Shown: positions 41,254-51,204, counted from the stretch's first letter. The stretch is DNA of 55,213 bases from Akkermansiaceae bacterium (GCA_903888515.1 CAISTY010000048.1:1-55213); one strand, 5' to 3'. The notes: generated by a model from the sequence alone, not told the origin. Made by a program: numbers and translations.

Positions 41254-43968
41254 ATGAAAACATGCCATGGGATTCTTTGCTCGGTTTCTTCTTTGTTGAT
41301 TTTCGGTGTGGCCACGCTGACGGTTGAAGCGGCGCCCCCCGGCGGAGTTGGGGCGTGGGGTGCGGGAGAGACGAACACCAATGTTGACCCGGAATACGGA
41401 CAGTCGATCGTTCCTGCCGGTCTGGGCGGCGTGACGACGGCAATTTCCGGAGGTCCTTATCACAGCGTGGCCTTGAAGAACGATGGCACGGTGGTGGCTT
41501 GGGGCTCCAACACCTATGGACAAACGACCACCTCCGTCACGGCGACCGCAACGGGTGCCGCCAATGCCTTCACCATCACTCTCGGTGCGGCCAATGCCGG
41601 GATTGTTACGGGCATGTCGGTCACCGGGGTTGGCATCGGTACTGGAGCCGTCGTTCGGAGCGTTGTCACCACGGCTGTGACCCTTTCCGTAGCCAATACG
41701 AGTGCGGTCACGAATACCCTGCCATTAACATTTTCCATCGTCGGGGTGCAGGCCATTGCGGCAGGTGGTTTGCACACCTTGGCCTTGAAGAACGATGGCA
41801 CCGTGATGGCTTGGGGAGCCGGCAAGACGAACGTGGCGGGTACCGTCAATTTGGGGCAATCGATCATTCCCGCCGGTCTGACCACGTTGTCAGGGGTGAG
41901 TGCAACCATACCCGCCAATACCACCGGTTTGATCAACACCGTGACTCTCGCTGTCGCCAACCCCGACATTGTGGTGGGCATGTCCGTGACCGGCCCGGGC
42001 GGGACGGTGGGCGCCGGGGCGAAAGTCACCAGTGTTGCCAGCACGACCGTGACGCTTTCAGTTGCCAATACCAATACCGTCCTGACTCCCACACAATTGA
42101 CCTTTTCCAGCGGTGTCGTGGCGATTGCTGCGGGATATTATTTCAGCGTGGCCTTGAAGAACGATGCTTCGGTGGTGGCATGGGGTGACAACACCTCCGG
42201 TCAAACAACCCTGCCAGCCGGCTTGGCCCCGATAGTACGACCCGCAACCGTGCCGCCTAATCCCGCCGGCACGATCAATACCATTACTGGTGCTGCTTTT
42301 TCCCTCGTTAATGTGGGCATGTTAGTCACGGGGCCGCCCGGAACGGTTGGTCCTGGAGCAATCGTTGTAAGTAAGACAGGTTCCACGCCTTATGTCCTGA
42401 CGCTATCAGTTCCTAATGCTGTCAACACGAATGCTTCTGATATTACTGCAAATTTAACATTTGGCCCCCCACCCATCATGGCGATCTCTGCGGGCAATGA
42501 ACACACCGTGGCCTTGAAGAGCGATGGTACGGTGGCGGCTTGGGGACGCAATGTGGAAGGGCAAACCGCTGGCTTGGCCACCGTTGCGGCTACCGCGACC
42601 TTGAACATCGGTCCCTTTCCTGCCGGCACATCCAATTCAACGGTGACTCTCGCTGCCGTTAATACCGGTATTGTCCCCGGGATGTTGGTCACCGGACCGG
42701 CACTGACGGTCGGCGTCAATGCGAAGGTGGTCAGCAAGGATGTGACCGGCCTGATCGTCACCCTCTCGGTTCCCAATGTGAATACCGTCCTGACTAGCGG
42801 GGCCGCCTTGACATTTTCCCCCCTAGACATCAAGGGCACCGCCATTGCGGCGGGTGGTGATAATACTTATGTCTTGAAGACCGACACCACGGTGCAGGCC
42901 TTCGGAGACAACACCAATGGCCAGACGAACATTCCCGCCGGTCTGACCGGAGTGACGGCGATTGCGGCGGGTGGCGATCACGCGGTGGCCTTGAAGACTG
43001 ATACCACGGTGGTGGCGTGGGGGAAGATTTGGAATGGGTCGGCGTTCGTATCTGAAACCGTTCCTGCCGGCTTGAGCGGGGTGTCGGCCATTGCGGCGGG
43101 TGCTAATCACTCTTTGGCTATTGTGAGCGGACCGCCCATCATCACCACCCAGCCAGTCGGGGCGTCAATCAATCAGGGAGACTCTGTCACCTTGAGTGTG
43201 GTGGCCATGAATGCCCAGACCTATCAGTGGCGCAAGAACGGAGTGGACATTTCCGGTGCCACCGAAGCGACGCTGATCGTGAGCAGCGATCCGGGCTCTT
43301 ACACGGTGTTGGTCAGTAACAGCTCTGGCAGCGTGCTAAGCAGCCCGGCAATCATTGCCGTGATCATGGCACCCGCCATCACCTCGCAACCGCTCGACGT
43401 GGCCGTCGATCTGAACTTGGTGATGCCAGCGACCGCCACCTTTGAAGTGAAGGCCAGCGGCGGCGGGATGAGCTATCAGTGGTATAAGAACGGGGTGGCT
43501 CTTTCGAATGGGGCGGACAGCACGGGTCGAATCATTGCCCGTGCCACCACCTCGGTGCTGACATTGTCCAATATCACCACCACTGCGGATGTGGGCAGTT
43601 ACTCGGTAGTGGCGACTAACATCGCCGGTATGGTCAGCAGCCAGTCCGCAGCATTGAGTGTGATTCCCTTGAATACGATCGCGGTTGTGCAACCCCTGAT
43701 TACCAGTAGTTTGGAAGCAATATTTTTGATCAAGGGATCAGCGATGGCTCCCCCCTACACCATCACCGCCAACACTCACACCGCCAGCACCCCTGTCACC
43801 TATTCCGTCAAAAATCTTCCCAAGGGACTCAAACTCAACAGCATGACCGGTGTGATCTCGGGCACGCCGACAAGGACGGGTACGCATTACGTTACCTTGA
43901 AAGCGATCAGGAAAGGCGCGGGGACCGCGTCCGCCATCAAACCTTTCGTGGTGGGGAATCCACCTTGA
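41254..43968 (+). CDS. Secreted giant protein with RCC1 blades, interleaved beta modules and Ig-like domains
   Basis: The 904-residue protein has a signal peptide (SSLLIFGVATLTVEA). Six to seven RCC1-type blades (ISGGPYHSVALKNDGTVVAW pattern) alternate with four copies of a second ~65-residue module (GMSVTGPGGTVGAGAKV to VTLSVANT and LTFS) up to about residue 620. Two Ig-like domains follow (QGDSVTLSVVAMNAQTYQWR; SYQWYKNGVALSNGADSTGR), then a putative-Ig/cadherin-like end (LPKGLKLNSMTGVISGTPTR). It is probably cell-surface or secreted, for adhesion. The start at 41254 gives the signal peptide; the frame is open from 41122. Confidence 0.85.
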   Translation: MKTCHGILCSVSSLLIFGVATLTVEAAPPGGVGAWGAGETNTNVDPEYGQSIVPAGLGGVTTAISGGPYHSVALKNDGTVVAWGSNTYGQTTTSVTATATGAANAFTITLGAANAGIVTGMSVTGVGIGTGAVVRSVVTTAVTLSVANTSAVTNTLPLTFSIVGVQAIAAGGLHTLALKNDGTVMAWGAGKTNVAGTVNLGQSIIPAGLTTLSGVSATIPANTTGLINTVTLAVANPDIVVGMSVTGPGGTVGAGAKVTSVASTTVTLSVANTNTVLTPTQLTFSSGVVAIAAGYYFSVALKNDASVVAWGDNTSGQTTLPAGLAPIVRPATVPPNPAGTINTITGAAFSLVNVGMLVTGPPGTVGPGAIVVSKTGSTPYVLTLSVPNAVNTNASDITANLTFGPPPIMAISAGNEHTVALKSDGTVAAWGRNVEGQTAGLATVAATATLNIGPFPAGTSNSTVTLAAVNTGIVPGMLVTGPALTVGVNAKVVSKDVTGLIVTLSVPNVNTVLTSGAALTFSPLDIKGTAIAAGGDNTYVLKTDTTVQAFGDNTNGQTNIPAGLTGVTAIAAGGDHAVALKTDTTVVAWGKIWNGSAFVSETVPAGLSGVSAIAAGANHSLAIVSGPPIITTQPVGASINQGDSVTLSVVAMNAQTYQWRKNGVDISGATEATLIVSSDPGSYTVLVSNSSGSVLSSPAIIAVIMAPAITSQPLDVAVDLNLVMPATATFEVKASGGGMSYQWYKNGVALSNGADSTGRIIARATTSVLTLSNITTTADVGSYSVVATNIAGMVSSQSAALSVIPLNTIAVVQPLITSSLEAIFLIKGSAMAPPYTITANTHTASTPVTYSVKNLPKGLKLNSMTGVISGTPTRTGTHYVTLKAIRKGAGTASAIKPFVVGNPP

Positions 43969-44035
43969 CGGTTATTTTTCACGTGTTCCCGTGGTTGACC
44001 CCATGGGAGTGGGTTGCTAGTTTCCGCGCCCTGAC

Positions 44036-46801
44036 ATGAGCGCAGACGCCCCGAACTACAAAGACACGCTGACTCTTCCGCAGACGAGTTTCCCGATGCG
44101 GGGCGATCTCGTGGAGAGCGAACCCAAACGTCTCGCGCGATGGGAGCATGACGGGCTTTACGGCAAAATCCTTGCCCGCCGCAGGGCCCGGAACGCCCCG
44201 GATTTCATCCTTCATGATGGCCCGCCCTTTGCCAACGGCGACGTCCACATGGGTACCGCGCTCAACAAGTTGCTCAAGGATCTGGTCGTGAAATCCAAGA
44301 CGATGGCAGGCTTCAGCGTGCCGTTCATCCCCGGCTGGGATTGCCACGGACTGCCCATCGAGTTCAAGGTTGTTAGAGAAACCGCAGGGTTGGAACCCGC
44401 CGAGATCCGGCGTCGGTGCGCGGCATTCGCAACGAAGTTCATCGACATCCAGCGAGCTTCGTTCCGCCGTCTCGGCGTGTTCGGCGATTGGCAAAACCCG
44501 TATCTCACGATGCATCCGGGTTACGAGGCGAGCATCCTGCGCGTCTTCGCCAAGCTCGTGGAAAATGGCAGCATCTATCAAGCGAAGAAGCCGGTCCAGT
44601 GGTCCTACGGCGCACAGACGGCACTCGCCGAAGCGGAAGTGGAATACAAGGACAAGGAAAGCCCGGCCATCTTCGTGAAATTCGACTTGACCGACGCATC
44701 CCTCAACCAGTTGCGGGATGCATCGGTCATGCACAAGGGAATTGCCAGTGCTGCGATTGCGATTTGGACGACCACTCCATGGACCTTGCCGGCCAATCTT
44801 GCACTGGCGGTGCATCCAAACTTGGATTACTCGCTCTGTGAGTTTATTGATGCTAACGGAAAAACCGAGTCACTCCTGATTTGCGATGATCTGGTGAGTG
44901 CTTTCATGGCGAGAACCGGGATGCGGCTCGGCCGGGGAACGCTCCTATCCGTCACAGGCCGTGAACTCGAAGGACTAACAGCACAACACCCGTTCCTGCC
45001 CCGCGCCTCCAAAATCATCCTTGCCAACTTCGTCACCACCGAAACCGGTACCGGCGCGGTCCACATCGCCCCGGGTCATGGCGCGGACGACTACGTGGCC
45101 GGCCAGCAATACGACCTTCCCGTGCTTTCGCCTGTCGATGACGCCGGGAAATTCACCGCCGAGGTCGGTCTTGATGAACTGATAGGCGTGCACGTTTTCA
45201 AGTCAAACGAACGCATCATCGAAATCCTCGCGGCGAGCAGCCACTTGTTAGGGCGCGAGGTTTACCAGCACTCGTACCCCCATTGCTGGCGTTCCAAAAC
45301 CCCGATCATCTTCCGCGCCGTCGAGCAGTTCTTCATCTCGCTCGAAACCCTCCGCAGTCAGGCGCTCGAACAAATCGACCAGGTCGAGTGGCTACCCGCA
45401 TGGGGCCGCAACCGCATTTACGGCACCGTGGAAGCACGGCCCGACTGGTGCATCTCGCGCCAGCGCACGTGGGGGGTGCCGCTGCCCGTTTTCTTCGATG
45501 AATCCGGCACGGCCATCCTGTCAGCCGATCTCGCGTTGAAAATCGCCGATCTCGTGGAAATCGAGGGCACTAATTTTTGGTTCGAGCACAGCGACGCGGA
45601 ACTTGCCGCGCGCCTCGGCCTGCCTGCTGGTGTGAAAAAATGCCGTGATACCCTTGATGTCTGGATTGATTCGGGTTGCTCGCATGCCGCCGTGCTCGAC
45701 GCGCATCCGGAATTGCATGCGCCGGCCGATCTCTATCTGGAGGCCACCGACCAGCACCGCGGCTGGTTCCAAAGCTCGCTCATGCTCAGTTGCGCCTACC
45801 GTGGCACCGCCCCGTACAAGTCGGTGATGACCCATGGCTTCGTCGTGGACAAGGATAAGAAAAAACTCTCCAAGTCGGAGGCCGAGAAAGCCGGCAAGCC
45901 GATCGACGCCGCCCACTTCTATCAAAAATATGGTGCCGACATCGTCCGCCTGTGGGTTTCCTCGGTCGATTGGCAGAATGAAGTCCCCTTCGGCGAGGAT
46001 CTCTTCAAACAAGTGGCCGAGCCCTACCGCCGCCTGCGCAACACCCTGCGCATTCTGTTAGGCAACCTCAATGGTTTCGAGGAGAGCGGGCGGCCCGCCA
46101 ATCCGGCATTCACCCTGCTCGACCGCTGGATTCTGGAACGCCTGCACGAGGTCGTCGCCGAGTGCCGCAAGGCCTATGAAACCTACGAGTTCCGCAAGGT
46201 ATTCAACTCGCTCAACCAGTTCTGCACCACCGATCTATCCGCAATTTATATTGATGCCACCAAGGACCGGATGTATTGCGACGCGGCGGATTCCCCGCGC
46301 CGCCTTGCTTCACAAACCGCGATGTTTGAGATCTTCACCAGCATCGTAAAACTGTTAGCGCCGATCCTCGTCTTCACTGCGGACGAGGCATGGGAACACG
46401 CCGGATTCACCACCGGCTGCATCCACGAACAGGACTTTCCCGATGCCAATCCCGCATTCACACCCGGCATGGCCACCCGCCAGGCCGAACGGCTCTTCGA
46501 AATCAAATACGTCATCCAGACCGCCATCGAAGCATGCATCCAAGCCAAGGAGTTCACCCGCAACAACGAGGCGGATATCACTCTCACAATTCCGGCTGCC
46601 GACACCGCCTTGTTGGCACTGCTCAACGACCGCGAATTTGCCACCGAATTCTTCATCATCGCCGACCTGCACGCCTCTATCGGCGACGTCCTGCAAGCCA
46701 CCGCCCTCAAGACGGACTTGCAGCTCTGCCCGCGCTGCCGCAAACATGAACCGCTGCTAGCCAGCGGTCTGTGCGCGAGATGCGATGAGGTTTGTAAATG
46801 A
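44036..46801 (+). CDS. ileS: Isoleucyl-tRNA synthetase
   Basis: The 921-residue class I synthetase has a HIGH-type motif in PPFANGDVHMGTALNKLLKD (fourth position Thr), GWDCHGLPIEFKV, the editing domain (TTPWTLPANLALAVHPNLDY, GTGAVHIAPGHGADDY), RPDWCISRQRTWGVPLPVFF, the KMSKS-type motif KKLSKSEAEK and a C-terminal zinc ribbon (CPRC and CARC). Length and order are those of bacterial IleRS. lspA follows after 52 bp, a common gene order. Confidence 0.97.
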   Translation: MSADAPNYKDTLTLPQTSFPMRGDLVESEPKRLARWEHDGLYGKILARRRARNAPDFILHDGPPFANGDVHMGTALNKLLKDLVVKSKTMAGFSVPFIPGWDCHGLPIEFKVVRETAGLEPAEIRRRCAAFATKFIDIQRASFRRLGVFGDWQNPYLTMHPGYEASILRVFAKLVENGSIYQAKKPVQWSYGAQTALAEAEVEYKDKESPAIFVKFDLTDASLNQLRDASVMHKGIASAAIAIWTTTPWTLPANLALAVHPNLDYSLCEFIDANGKTESLLICDDLVSAFMARTGMRLGRGTLLSVTGRELEGLTAQHPFLPRASKIILANFVTTETGTGAVHIAPGHGADDYVAGQQYDLPVLSPVDDAGKFTAEVGLDELIGVHVFKSNERIIEILAASSHLLGREVYQHSYPHCWRSKTPIIFRAVEQFFISLETLRSQALEQIDQVEWLPAWGRNRIYGTVEARPDWCISRQRTWGVPLPVFFDESGTAILSADLALKIADLVEIEGTNFWFEHSDAELAARLGLPAGVKKCRDTLDVWIDSGCSHAAVLDAHPELHAPADLYLEATDQHRGWFQSSLMLSCAYRGTAPYKSVMTHGFVVDKDKKKLSKSEAEKAGKPIDAAHFYQKYGADIVRLWVSSVDWQNEVPFGEDLFKQVAEPYRRLRNTLRILLGNLNGFEESGRPANPAFTLLDRWILERLHEVVAECRKAYETYEFRKVFNSLNQFCTTDLSAIYIDATKDRMYCDAADSPRRLASQTAMFEIFTSIVKLLAPILVFTADEAWEHAGFTTGCIHEQDFPDANPAFTPGMATRQAERLFEIKYVIQTAIEACIQAKEFTRNNEADITLTIPAADTALLALLNDREFATEFFIIADLHASIGDVLQATALKTDLQLCPRCRKHEPLLASGLCARCDEVCK

Positions 46802-46805
46802 TTTC

Positions 46806-46845
46806 CATAAGACCTATAAGACTTATAGGACCTATGGGTCCCATT
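46806..46845 (+). repeat. Heptad-phased repeat with palindrome
   Basis: 7-bp units (ataagac, ctataag, acttata, ggaccta, tgggtcc) lie between ileS and lspA and include a perfect palindrome, cctataag-a-cttatagg. Confidence 0.75.
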
Positions 46846-46853
46846 CAACTCCC

Positions 46854-47435
46854 ATGACCTTTCCCCGCCTCCTGCTCTTCATCACCCTGCCGCTCTACGT
46901 GCTCGATCAAATCACGAAGTTCTGGACCATCGAAACCTTCCATCCGCCATGGGTGGAATCCGGTGCCAGCATTGCCGTGGTTGAGAATGTCTTCCACCTC
47001 GTGCGCGTCCACAATCAGGGCGTGGCCTTCGGCTTTGGCAATGGCACGGACTGGGCGCCCATCGTGTTTCTTTTGGTGCCCGTCATCGCCCTCATCCTGC
47101 TGCGGGTTTTTTGGAAAAAGGGAGTCTTCAACCACCCGCTCTCAAGGGTGGCCGTCGCCCTCCTGTTGTGTGGAATCTTCGGGAATCTAACTGACAGGCT
47201 GATCCAGGGGTTCCTGCTTGAGGAATTCAGGCAGGCGGCGTTTTGGCAACGCCTGTGCGAAGGTTACGTGGTGGATTTCATTGCGATCAAACTTCCGTAT
47301 TACGCCAAGCTGGTCCCTGCCAGCGGCGGTTGGTGGCCGGCCTTCAATGTTGCGGACTCCTGCATCTGCATTGCCGCGGTCCTGCTCTTCATCGGTGGCA
47401 GCCGCGAGGCGCGGAAAGCGGAGAACCAAGAGTAG
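46854..47435 (+). CDS. lspA: Lipoprotein signal peptidase (signal peptidase II)
   Basis: The 193-residue membrane protein has four helices and the LspA motifs: YVLDQITKFW, NVFHLVRVHNQGVAFGFG, GNLTDR with catalytic Asp114, and WPAFNVADSCI with catalytic Asp168. An insertion of about 30 residues between the two Asp motifs makes it a little longer than usual. It cleaves lipoprotein signal peptides at the inner membrane; several lipoproteins are encoded in this window. The ATG at 46854 follows the heptad repeat. Confidence 0.95.
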   Translation: MTFPRLLLFITLPLYVLDQITKFWTIETFHPPWVESGASIAVVENVFHLVRVHNQGVAFGFGNGTDWAPIVFLLVPVIALILLRVFWKKGVFNHPLSRVAVALLLCGIFGNLTDRLIQGFLLEEFRQAAFWQRLCEGYVVDFIAIKLPYYAKLVPASGGWWPAFNVADSCICIAAVLLFIGGSREARKAENQE

Positions 47436-47608
47436 CTAACAGAAGAACGCGAGGCGTCCTGCTGTCCTCTCCCGGTTCCTGGTTTTTTAAAATATTTCCT
47501 TCATGACCGCCAATCATTGGTGCCGGTGAAATAAATATGTTAGGATTTTCCGGTTGACGCTTGCGGCGGGGTGACCATTCTTGCAGTTGTAAATTCCGAT
47601 CCGTATTC

Positions 47609-48100
47609 ATGCGTTGCGTTCAATGTGGTTCCCTTAAAGACAAGGTTCTCGATTCCAGATCCTCGAAGGATGGAACGGCGATTCGTCGTCGGCGCGAATG
47701 TCTGCAATGCGCGTACCGCTATACCACTTACGAACAGATCGAACGCACGGAGTTGCGCGTGTTGAAGCGCGATGGAACCCGCGAGGCGCTCAACCGCGAG
47801 AAATTGATGAGCGGGCTGGTCAAGGCCTGCGAGAAACGGCCGGTGTCGATGGACCGGTTGGACCGCGCGGTGGATGAAATTCTAGCAGAGCTGCACAAGG
47901 ATCATCTCAGCGAGGTGCCGTCCGCCATTATCGGCGGCAAGGTGATGGACAAGCTCCATCAGATAGATCCGGTGGCCTATATCCGCTACGCTTCGGTTTA
48001 CCGGCAGTTTGAAGACGTGAATGAGTTCATACAGGAGATTCAATCGCTGTCCCGCCGCGCCGCACGTGATCCGTTCCAACGTCGTTTGTTCAAGGATTGA
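47609..48100 (+). CDS. nrdR: Transcriptional repressor NrdR
   Basis: The 163-residue protein has an N-terminal zinc ribbon (MRCVQCGS; CLQCAYRYTTYE) with the VLDSR signature, and an ATP-cone domain (VLKRDGTREALNREKLMSGL to AYIRYASVYRQF). NrdR senses ATP/dATP and represses ribonucleotide reductase genes. No nrd gene lies in the window. Confidence 0.96.
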   Translation: MRCVQCGSLKDKVLDSRSSKDGTAIRRRRECLQCAYRYTTYEQIERTELRVLKRDGTREALNREKLMSGLVKACEKRPVSMDRLDRAVDEILAELHKDHLSEVPSAIIGGKVMDKLHQIDPVAYIRYASVYRQFEDVNEFIQEIQSLSRRAARDPFQRRLFKD

Positions 48101-48130
48101 TTTCATCCACACCCACTTAAAGCACCCTCC

Positions 48131-48703
48131 GTGATCTCACTCATTGGCAATCGCCCCGCCCTGCAAATCGGCCGCTATCAGGTGATCGACTACGACACCG
48201 CGTGGCTGGATGATGCGTTGCAGCGGGCGGCGCGGGCGGCGGATCGCGAGGATTTCCCGTTTATCGATGACATCCGCAGCGGGATCGTGAAATACTTGGA
48301 AACGAAGTGTCCGCTGAAGCTCCTGGAACTAGAGGAACTCTACAACCGGGTGCGCCGGATGCTGGTGAAGATCGGCTGCGAGAGCATCGCCGAGCATCTG
48401 GTGCCACTGGCTCCGCCGGTGACCGTCCAGCTGGTGCGTGCGGCAATGGAGGCGGAAAACGGCTTCGAACTCGCGTTTTTCGCCACCCTGCGTGCGGAAC
48501 TCCGCGAACTCCGCGCCGCCGGAGTCGAGGAAATCCGGTTTACGGGTTTGCGTGAAAGTGTGCTCATTTTACGCGGCACCGCGAAGTGGAACAAACAATG
48601 TGAGAATCTGCTAACAGAGGTGCGGGCGTTTCTCGGGGAATGGGACGGTGCGGATTTGCAAAGCGGGCGCATGCCGCACCTTTGTGTTGAAAGCGAGTGC
48701 TGA
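48131..48703 (+). CDS. Conserved hypothetical protein downstream of nrdR
   Basis: The 190-residue soluble protein starts with GTG at 48131, 30 bp after nrdR. It contains DDIRSGIVKYLETKCPLKLL, ELEELYNRVRRMLVKIGCES and ELRELRAAGVEEIRFTGL. The middle part is helical and loosely like a nucleotide-sensing or cone-type domain, which I cannot confirm. The spacing suggests co-transcription with nrdR. Confidence 0.65.
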   Translation: MISLIGNRPALQIGRYQVIDYDTAWLDDALQRAARAADREDFPFIDDIRSGIVKYLETKCPLKLLELEELYNRVRRMLVKIGCESIAEHLVPLAPPVTVQLVRAAMEAENGFELAFFATLRAELRELRAAGVEEIRFTGLRESVLILRGTAKWNKQCENLLTEVRAFLGEWDGADLQSGRMPHLCVESEC

Positions 48704-48768
48704 GAACCCAACGGCATGAAGAGGACACCAGCGTCATGCCAACAAGCTTGCGATGAGAGAGCCTGCCA

Positions 48769-49962
48769 ATGCTTGCGCTTGCACTCGGTGTCCGGGGCGG
48801 GCAGGGTAGTGGCGTGCAAGAGACGAAGGAGGGAGCCCGCCTTTGGGACGGCTATGTGTGTCCGGATTGCCGGTTTGTATTTCGCGTACAGCGGGAATAC
48901 GACGGGCGAGGACTGGTCTGCCCGAGTTGTCGCAGGATGCTGAAAATCCCATTGGCAGGCGACGATGTGCCGCCCTTGCTGATGCCGCAGCGTCCGTCAC
49001 CCATGAAAGCACCTCCTTCGAACCCGGGTGCGCATCCGGGCGGTGCACGCCGCCACACGAAAAAATCGCATCATTCGAGGAGGCATATGTGGGAAGGTTC
49101 GTCCGGGCAAGCGAGCCGTTTAGGTCTTGGGGAAAAGCGTCAGATGTACTGGCTGCTGATCGTCGGAACATTCCTGTTGCTGGTGATCGTGGCGGGAGTG
49201 TTGCTGACCATGTTTGGCGGCAAAGCCCATGCCCCGCCGCTTGTGGCATCGTCGCTCGGAAAGCCTGCCGTTCCATCCAACCAACCAGAGACCCCGCTCC
49301 CAACCAATACCCGGCGCACTGACGCCGCCTTTCTCGCCGAGGCCGAACCGTTGACGAGAAAGTTTCTGGAAGCCTGTCGGATCGAGGACCTGTTGCCCCT
49401 CGTCTGGAATCCAAGCGTGGCGGAAGCCAGGATGCGCCGCCACTATTCCGCGGGTGAAATCGCGGCTCCCGGAATGGTGGCATTCAACACGGCATCCGAA
49501 ATCCTCCGCACAGGCACGACCTCCATCCTCAAGAGCCGCACCCGCAGTCATGACGAAATAGCACTCGCCTATGTCGAAACCCCCCAAGGAATCAAAATCG
49601 ATTGGGAAAGCTGGGTCGGATGGTCTGACATGTCGTGGCAGCAATTTCTAACAACGAAACCGACCGCCGGGCAGGTGTTCCGGCTGGTCTTGTGTCCCAC
49701 TGATTATTATAACTTCGCTTTCGCCAATGATAACAAATGGCAGGCGTATCGGTTGACATCACCGGATGGCGGGCATTTGCTCTACGGCTATGCCGAACGC
49801 GGCTCGGTGATGAATTCCAAACTCCGCCCGTCACTTGATAACCAGCAGACCCCGCTGATGCTTGCCTTGAAATTTCCTGAAAACGCGACCTCCAACAACC
49901 AGGTGCTCATCGAGAAGATCGTCGCCGAAGGATGGGTGCTCGAATCCGAAGATTCCCCATGA
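48769..49962 (+). CDS. Zinc-ribbon single-pass membrane protein, unknown function
   Basis: The 397-residue protein has an N-terminal zinc ribbon (DGYVCPDCRFVFRVQ and GLVCPSCRRML), a His/Pro/Lys-rich linker, one membrane helix (WLLIVGTFLLLVIVAGVLLT, about 127-146) and a C-terminal extracytoplasmic domain (about 185-397, EPLTRKFLEACRIEDLLPLV). This design is frequent in uncharacterised PVC proteins. The exact start is uncertain; an in-frame Met could lie nearer the ribbon. Confidence 0.7.
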   Translation: MLALALGVRGGQGSGVQETKEGARLWDGYVCPDCRFVFRVQREYDGRGLVCPSCRRMLKIPLAGDDVPPLLMPQRPSPMKAPPSNPGAHPGGARRHTKKSHHSRRHMWEGSSGQASRLGLGEKRQMYWLLIVGTFLLLVIVAGVLLTMFGGKAHAPPLVASSLGKPAVPSNQPETPLPTNTRRTDAAFLAEAEPLTRKFLEACRIEDLLPLVWNPSVAEARMRRHYSAGEIAAPGMVAFNTASEILRTGTTSILKSRTRSHDEIALAYVETPQGIKIDWESWVGWSDMSWQQFLTTKPTAGQVFRLVLCPTDYYNFAFANDNKWQAYRLTSPDGGHLLYGYAERGSVMNSKLRPSLDNQQTPLMLALKFPENATSNNQVLIEKIVAEGWVLESEDSP

Positions 49963-50017
49963 CGCCGACCCCTTGCGACCAGGCACTGGTAATCAATCCC
50001 GCCCCCTAGAGATGCGA

Positions 50018-51067
50018 TCACGCGGTTGGAACCGCCGCGCGGATCCGCGCCGCCACTGCGTGGAAAGCCGCAGCAACCTTGTTCGCCGCCGGATCTAACA
50101 ATGCAACCGGAGCACCGGCGTCCCCCCGCTCGCGGGTCAACACGTCGAGCGGAATCCGGCCGAGCAACGGAACCTGGAGAAGTTCCGCCTCGCGCACGCC
50201 GCCACCTTCCCCGAAAAGATGATATTTTTTCCCGGCGTCGCACTCGAACCACGCCATGTTTTCTATCAGACCGAGGATAGGTACGTTGACCTTTTCAAAC
50301 ATGGCCACCGCCTTGCGCGCGTCGATGAGCGCCACTTCCTGCGGCGTGGTGACGATGATCGCGCCATCCACCAAGACGGTTTGCACCACGGTCAATTGGA
50401 TGTCACCGGTACCGGGCGGCAGGTCGAGCAGCAGATAGTCGAGGTCTTCCCAAGCGACCTGCAACAGGAATTGCTGGGTGTAACGGTGGGCCATCGGCCC
50501 GCGCACGATCACCGGCGATCCATCATCCAACAGGAATCCCATGGACATGAGTTGGATGCCGTGTGCCTGGAGAGGGATGATTTGATTCCGCTCGTTGGCC
50601 AGTGGACGGGCGTGGATGCCGAACATATGTGCCACCGACGGACCATAGAGATCACAATCACAGAGACCGACCTTCGCCCCGGTGGCCACCAGAGCCACGG
50701 CGAGATTGACGGAGACGGTGGATTTCCCGACTCCTCCCTTGCCGGAGGCCACGGCGATGATGCGCTTCACCCCCGGCATTGCTGACTTGACCTGTTCCCC
50801 GCCATGTCCCCCCGCAGCGGGCGCATCCTTGACGTCAATTACCACTTTGACGGACCCGACGCCAGGCAGCTTGTCCAACACCGCATGGCAATCCTGGAAA
50901 ATCTGTTCGGGCACCTTGGCATCACGTGTTTGGACCTCGATGCACACGGTGGTGAGACCGGCTTCACAACTGATTTCCTTCACCAGACCGAAAGAAACAA
51001 TGTCCCTGGAAAAACCGGGGTAACAGACTTGACGGAGGGCTTCACGGATGGAATCGGAACTCATCAT
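50018..51067 (-). CDS. mrp: Mrp/NBP35-family Fe-S cluster carrier ATPase
   Basis: The 349-residue protein has an N-terminal MIP18-like domain (about 1-90), the deviant Walker A AVASGKGGVGKSTVSVNLA, MGFLLDDGSPVIVRGP, DYLLLDLPPGTGDIQLTV and NMAWFECDAGKKYHLFGEGG. Mrp proteins carry [4Fe-4S] clusters to apoproteins. The usual C-x2-C at the NMAWF region is reduced to a single Cys here, which is worth noting for cluster binding. A GTG at 51076 is an alternative start. Confidence 0.93.
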   Translation of the reverse strand: MMSSDSIREALRQVCYPGFSRDIVSFGLVKEISCEAGLTTVCIEVQTRDAKVPEQIFQDCHAVLDKLPGVGSVKVVIDVKDAPAAGGHGGEQVKSAMPGVKRIIAVASGKGGVGKSTVSVNLAVALVATGAKVGLCDCDLYGPSVAHMFGIHARPLANERNQIIPLQAHGIQLMSMGFLLDDGSPVIVRGPMAHRYTQQFLLQVAWEDLDYLLLDLPPGTGDIQLTVVQTVLVDGAIIVTTPQEVALIDARKAVAMFEKVNVPILGLIENMAWFECDAGKKYHLFGEGGGVREAELLQVPLLGRIPLDVLTRERGDAGAPVALLDPAANKVAAAFHAVAARIRAAVPTA

Positions 51068-51204
51068 GGGCGACACAAGTCTCGCCCATTCAGGGCCACG
51101 TGCAATGCGTTAGTTTGTAATTTCATCAAATGCCGGAATCCGGTGGCGTTTCGCGACAAGCCATGGAATTCCAGAGGGAAAGCATAAGCATCACGAATCC
51201 GGAT

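Noticed and set aside
1243..46845. CRISPR-like arrays at the short repeats
   Set aside because: Units are 7 bp without spacers and no cas gene is present; the 48-bp repeats at 53903 are contiguous, in frame and coding.
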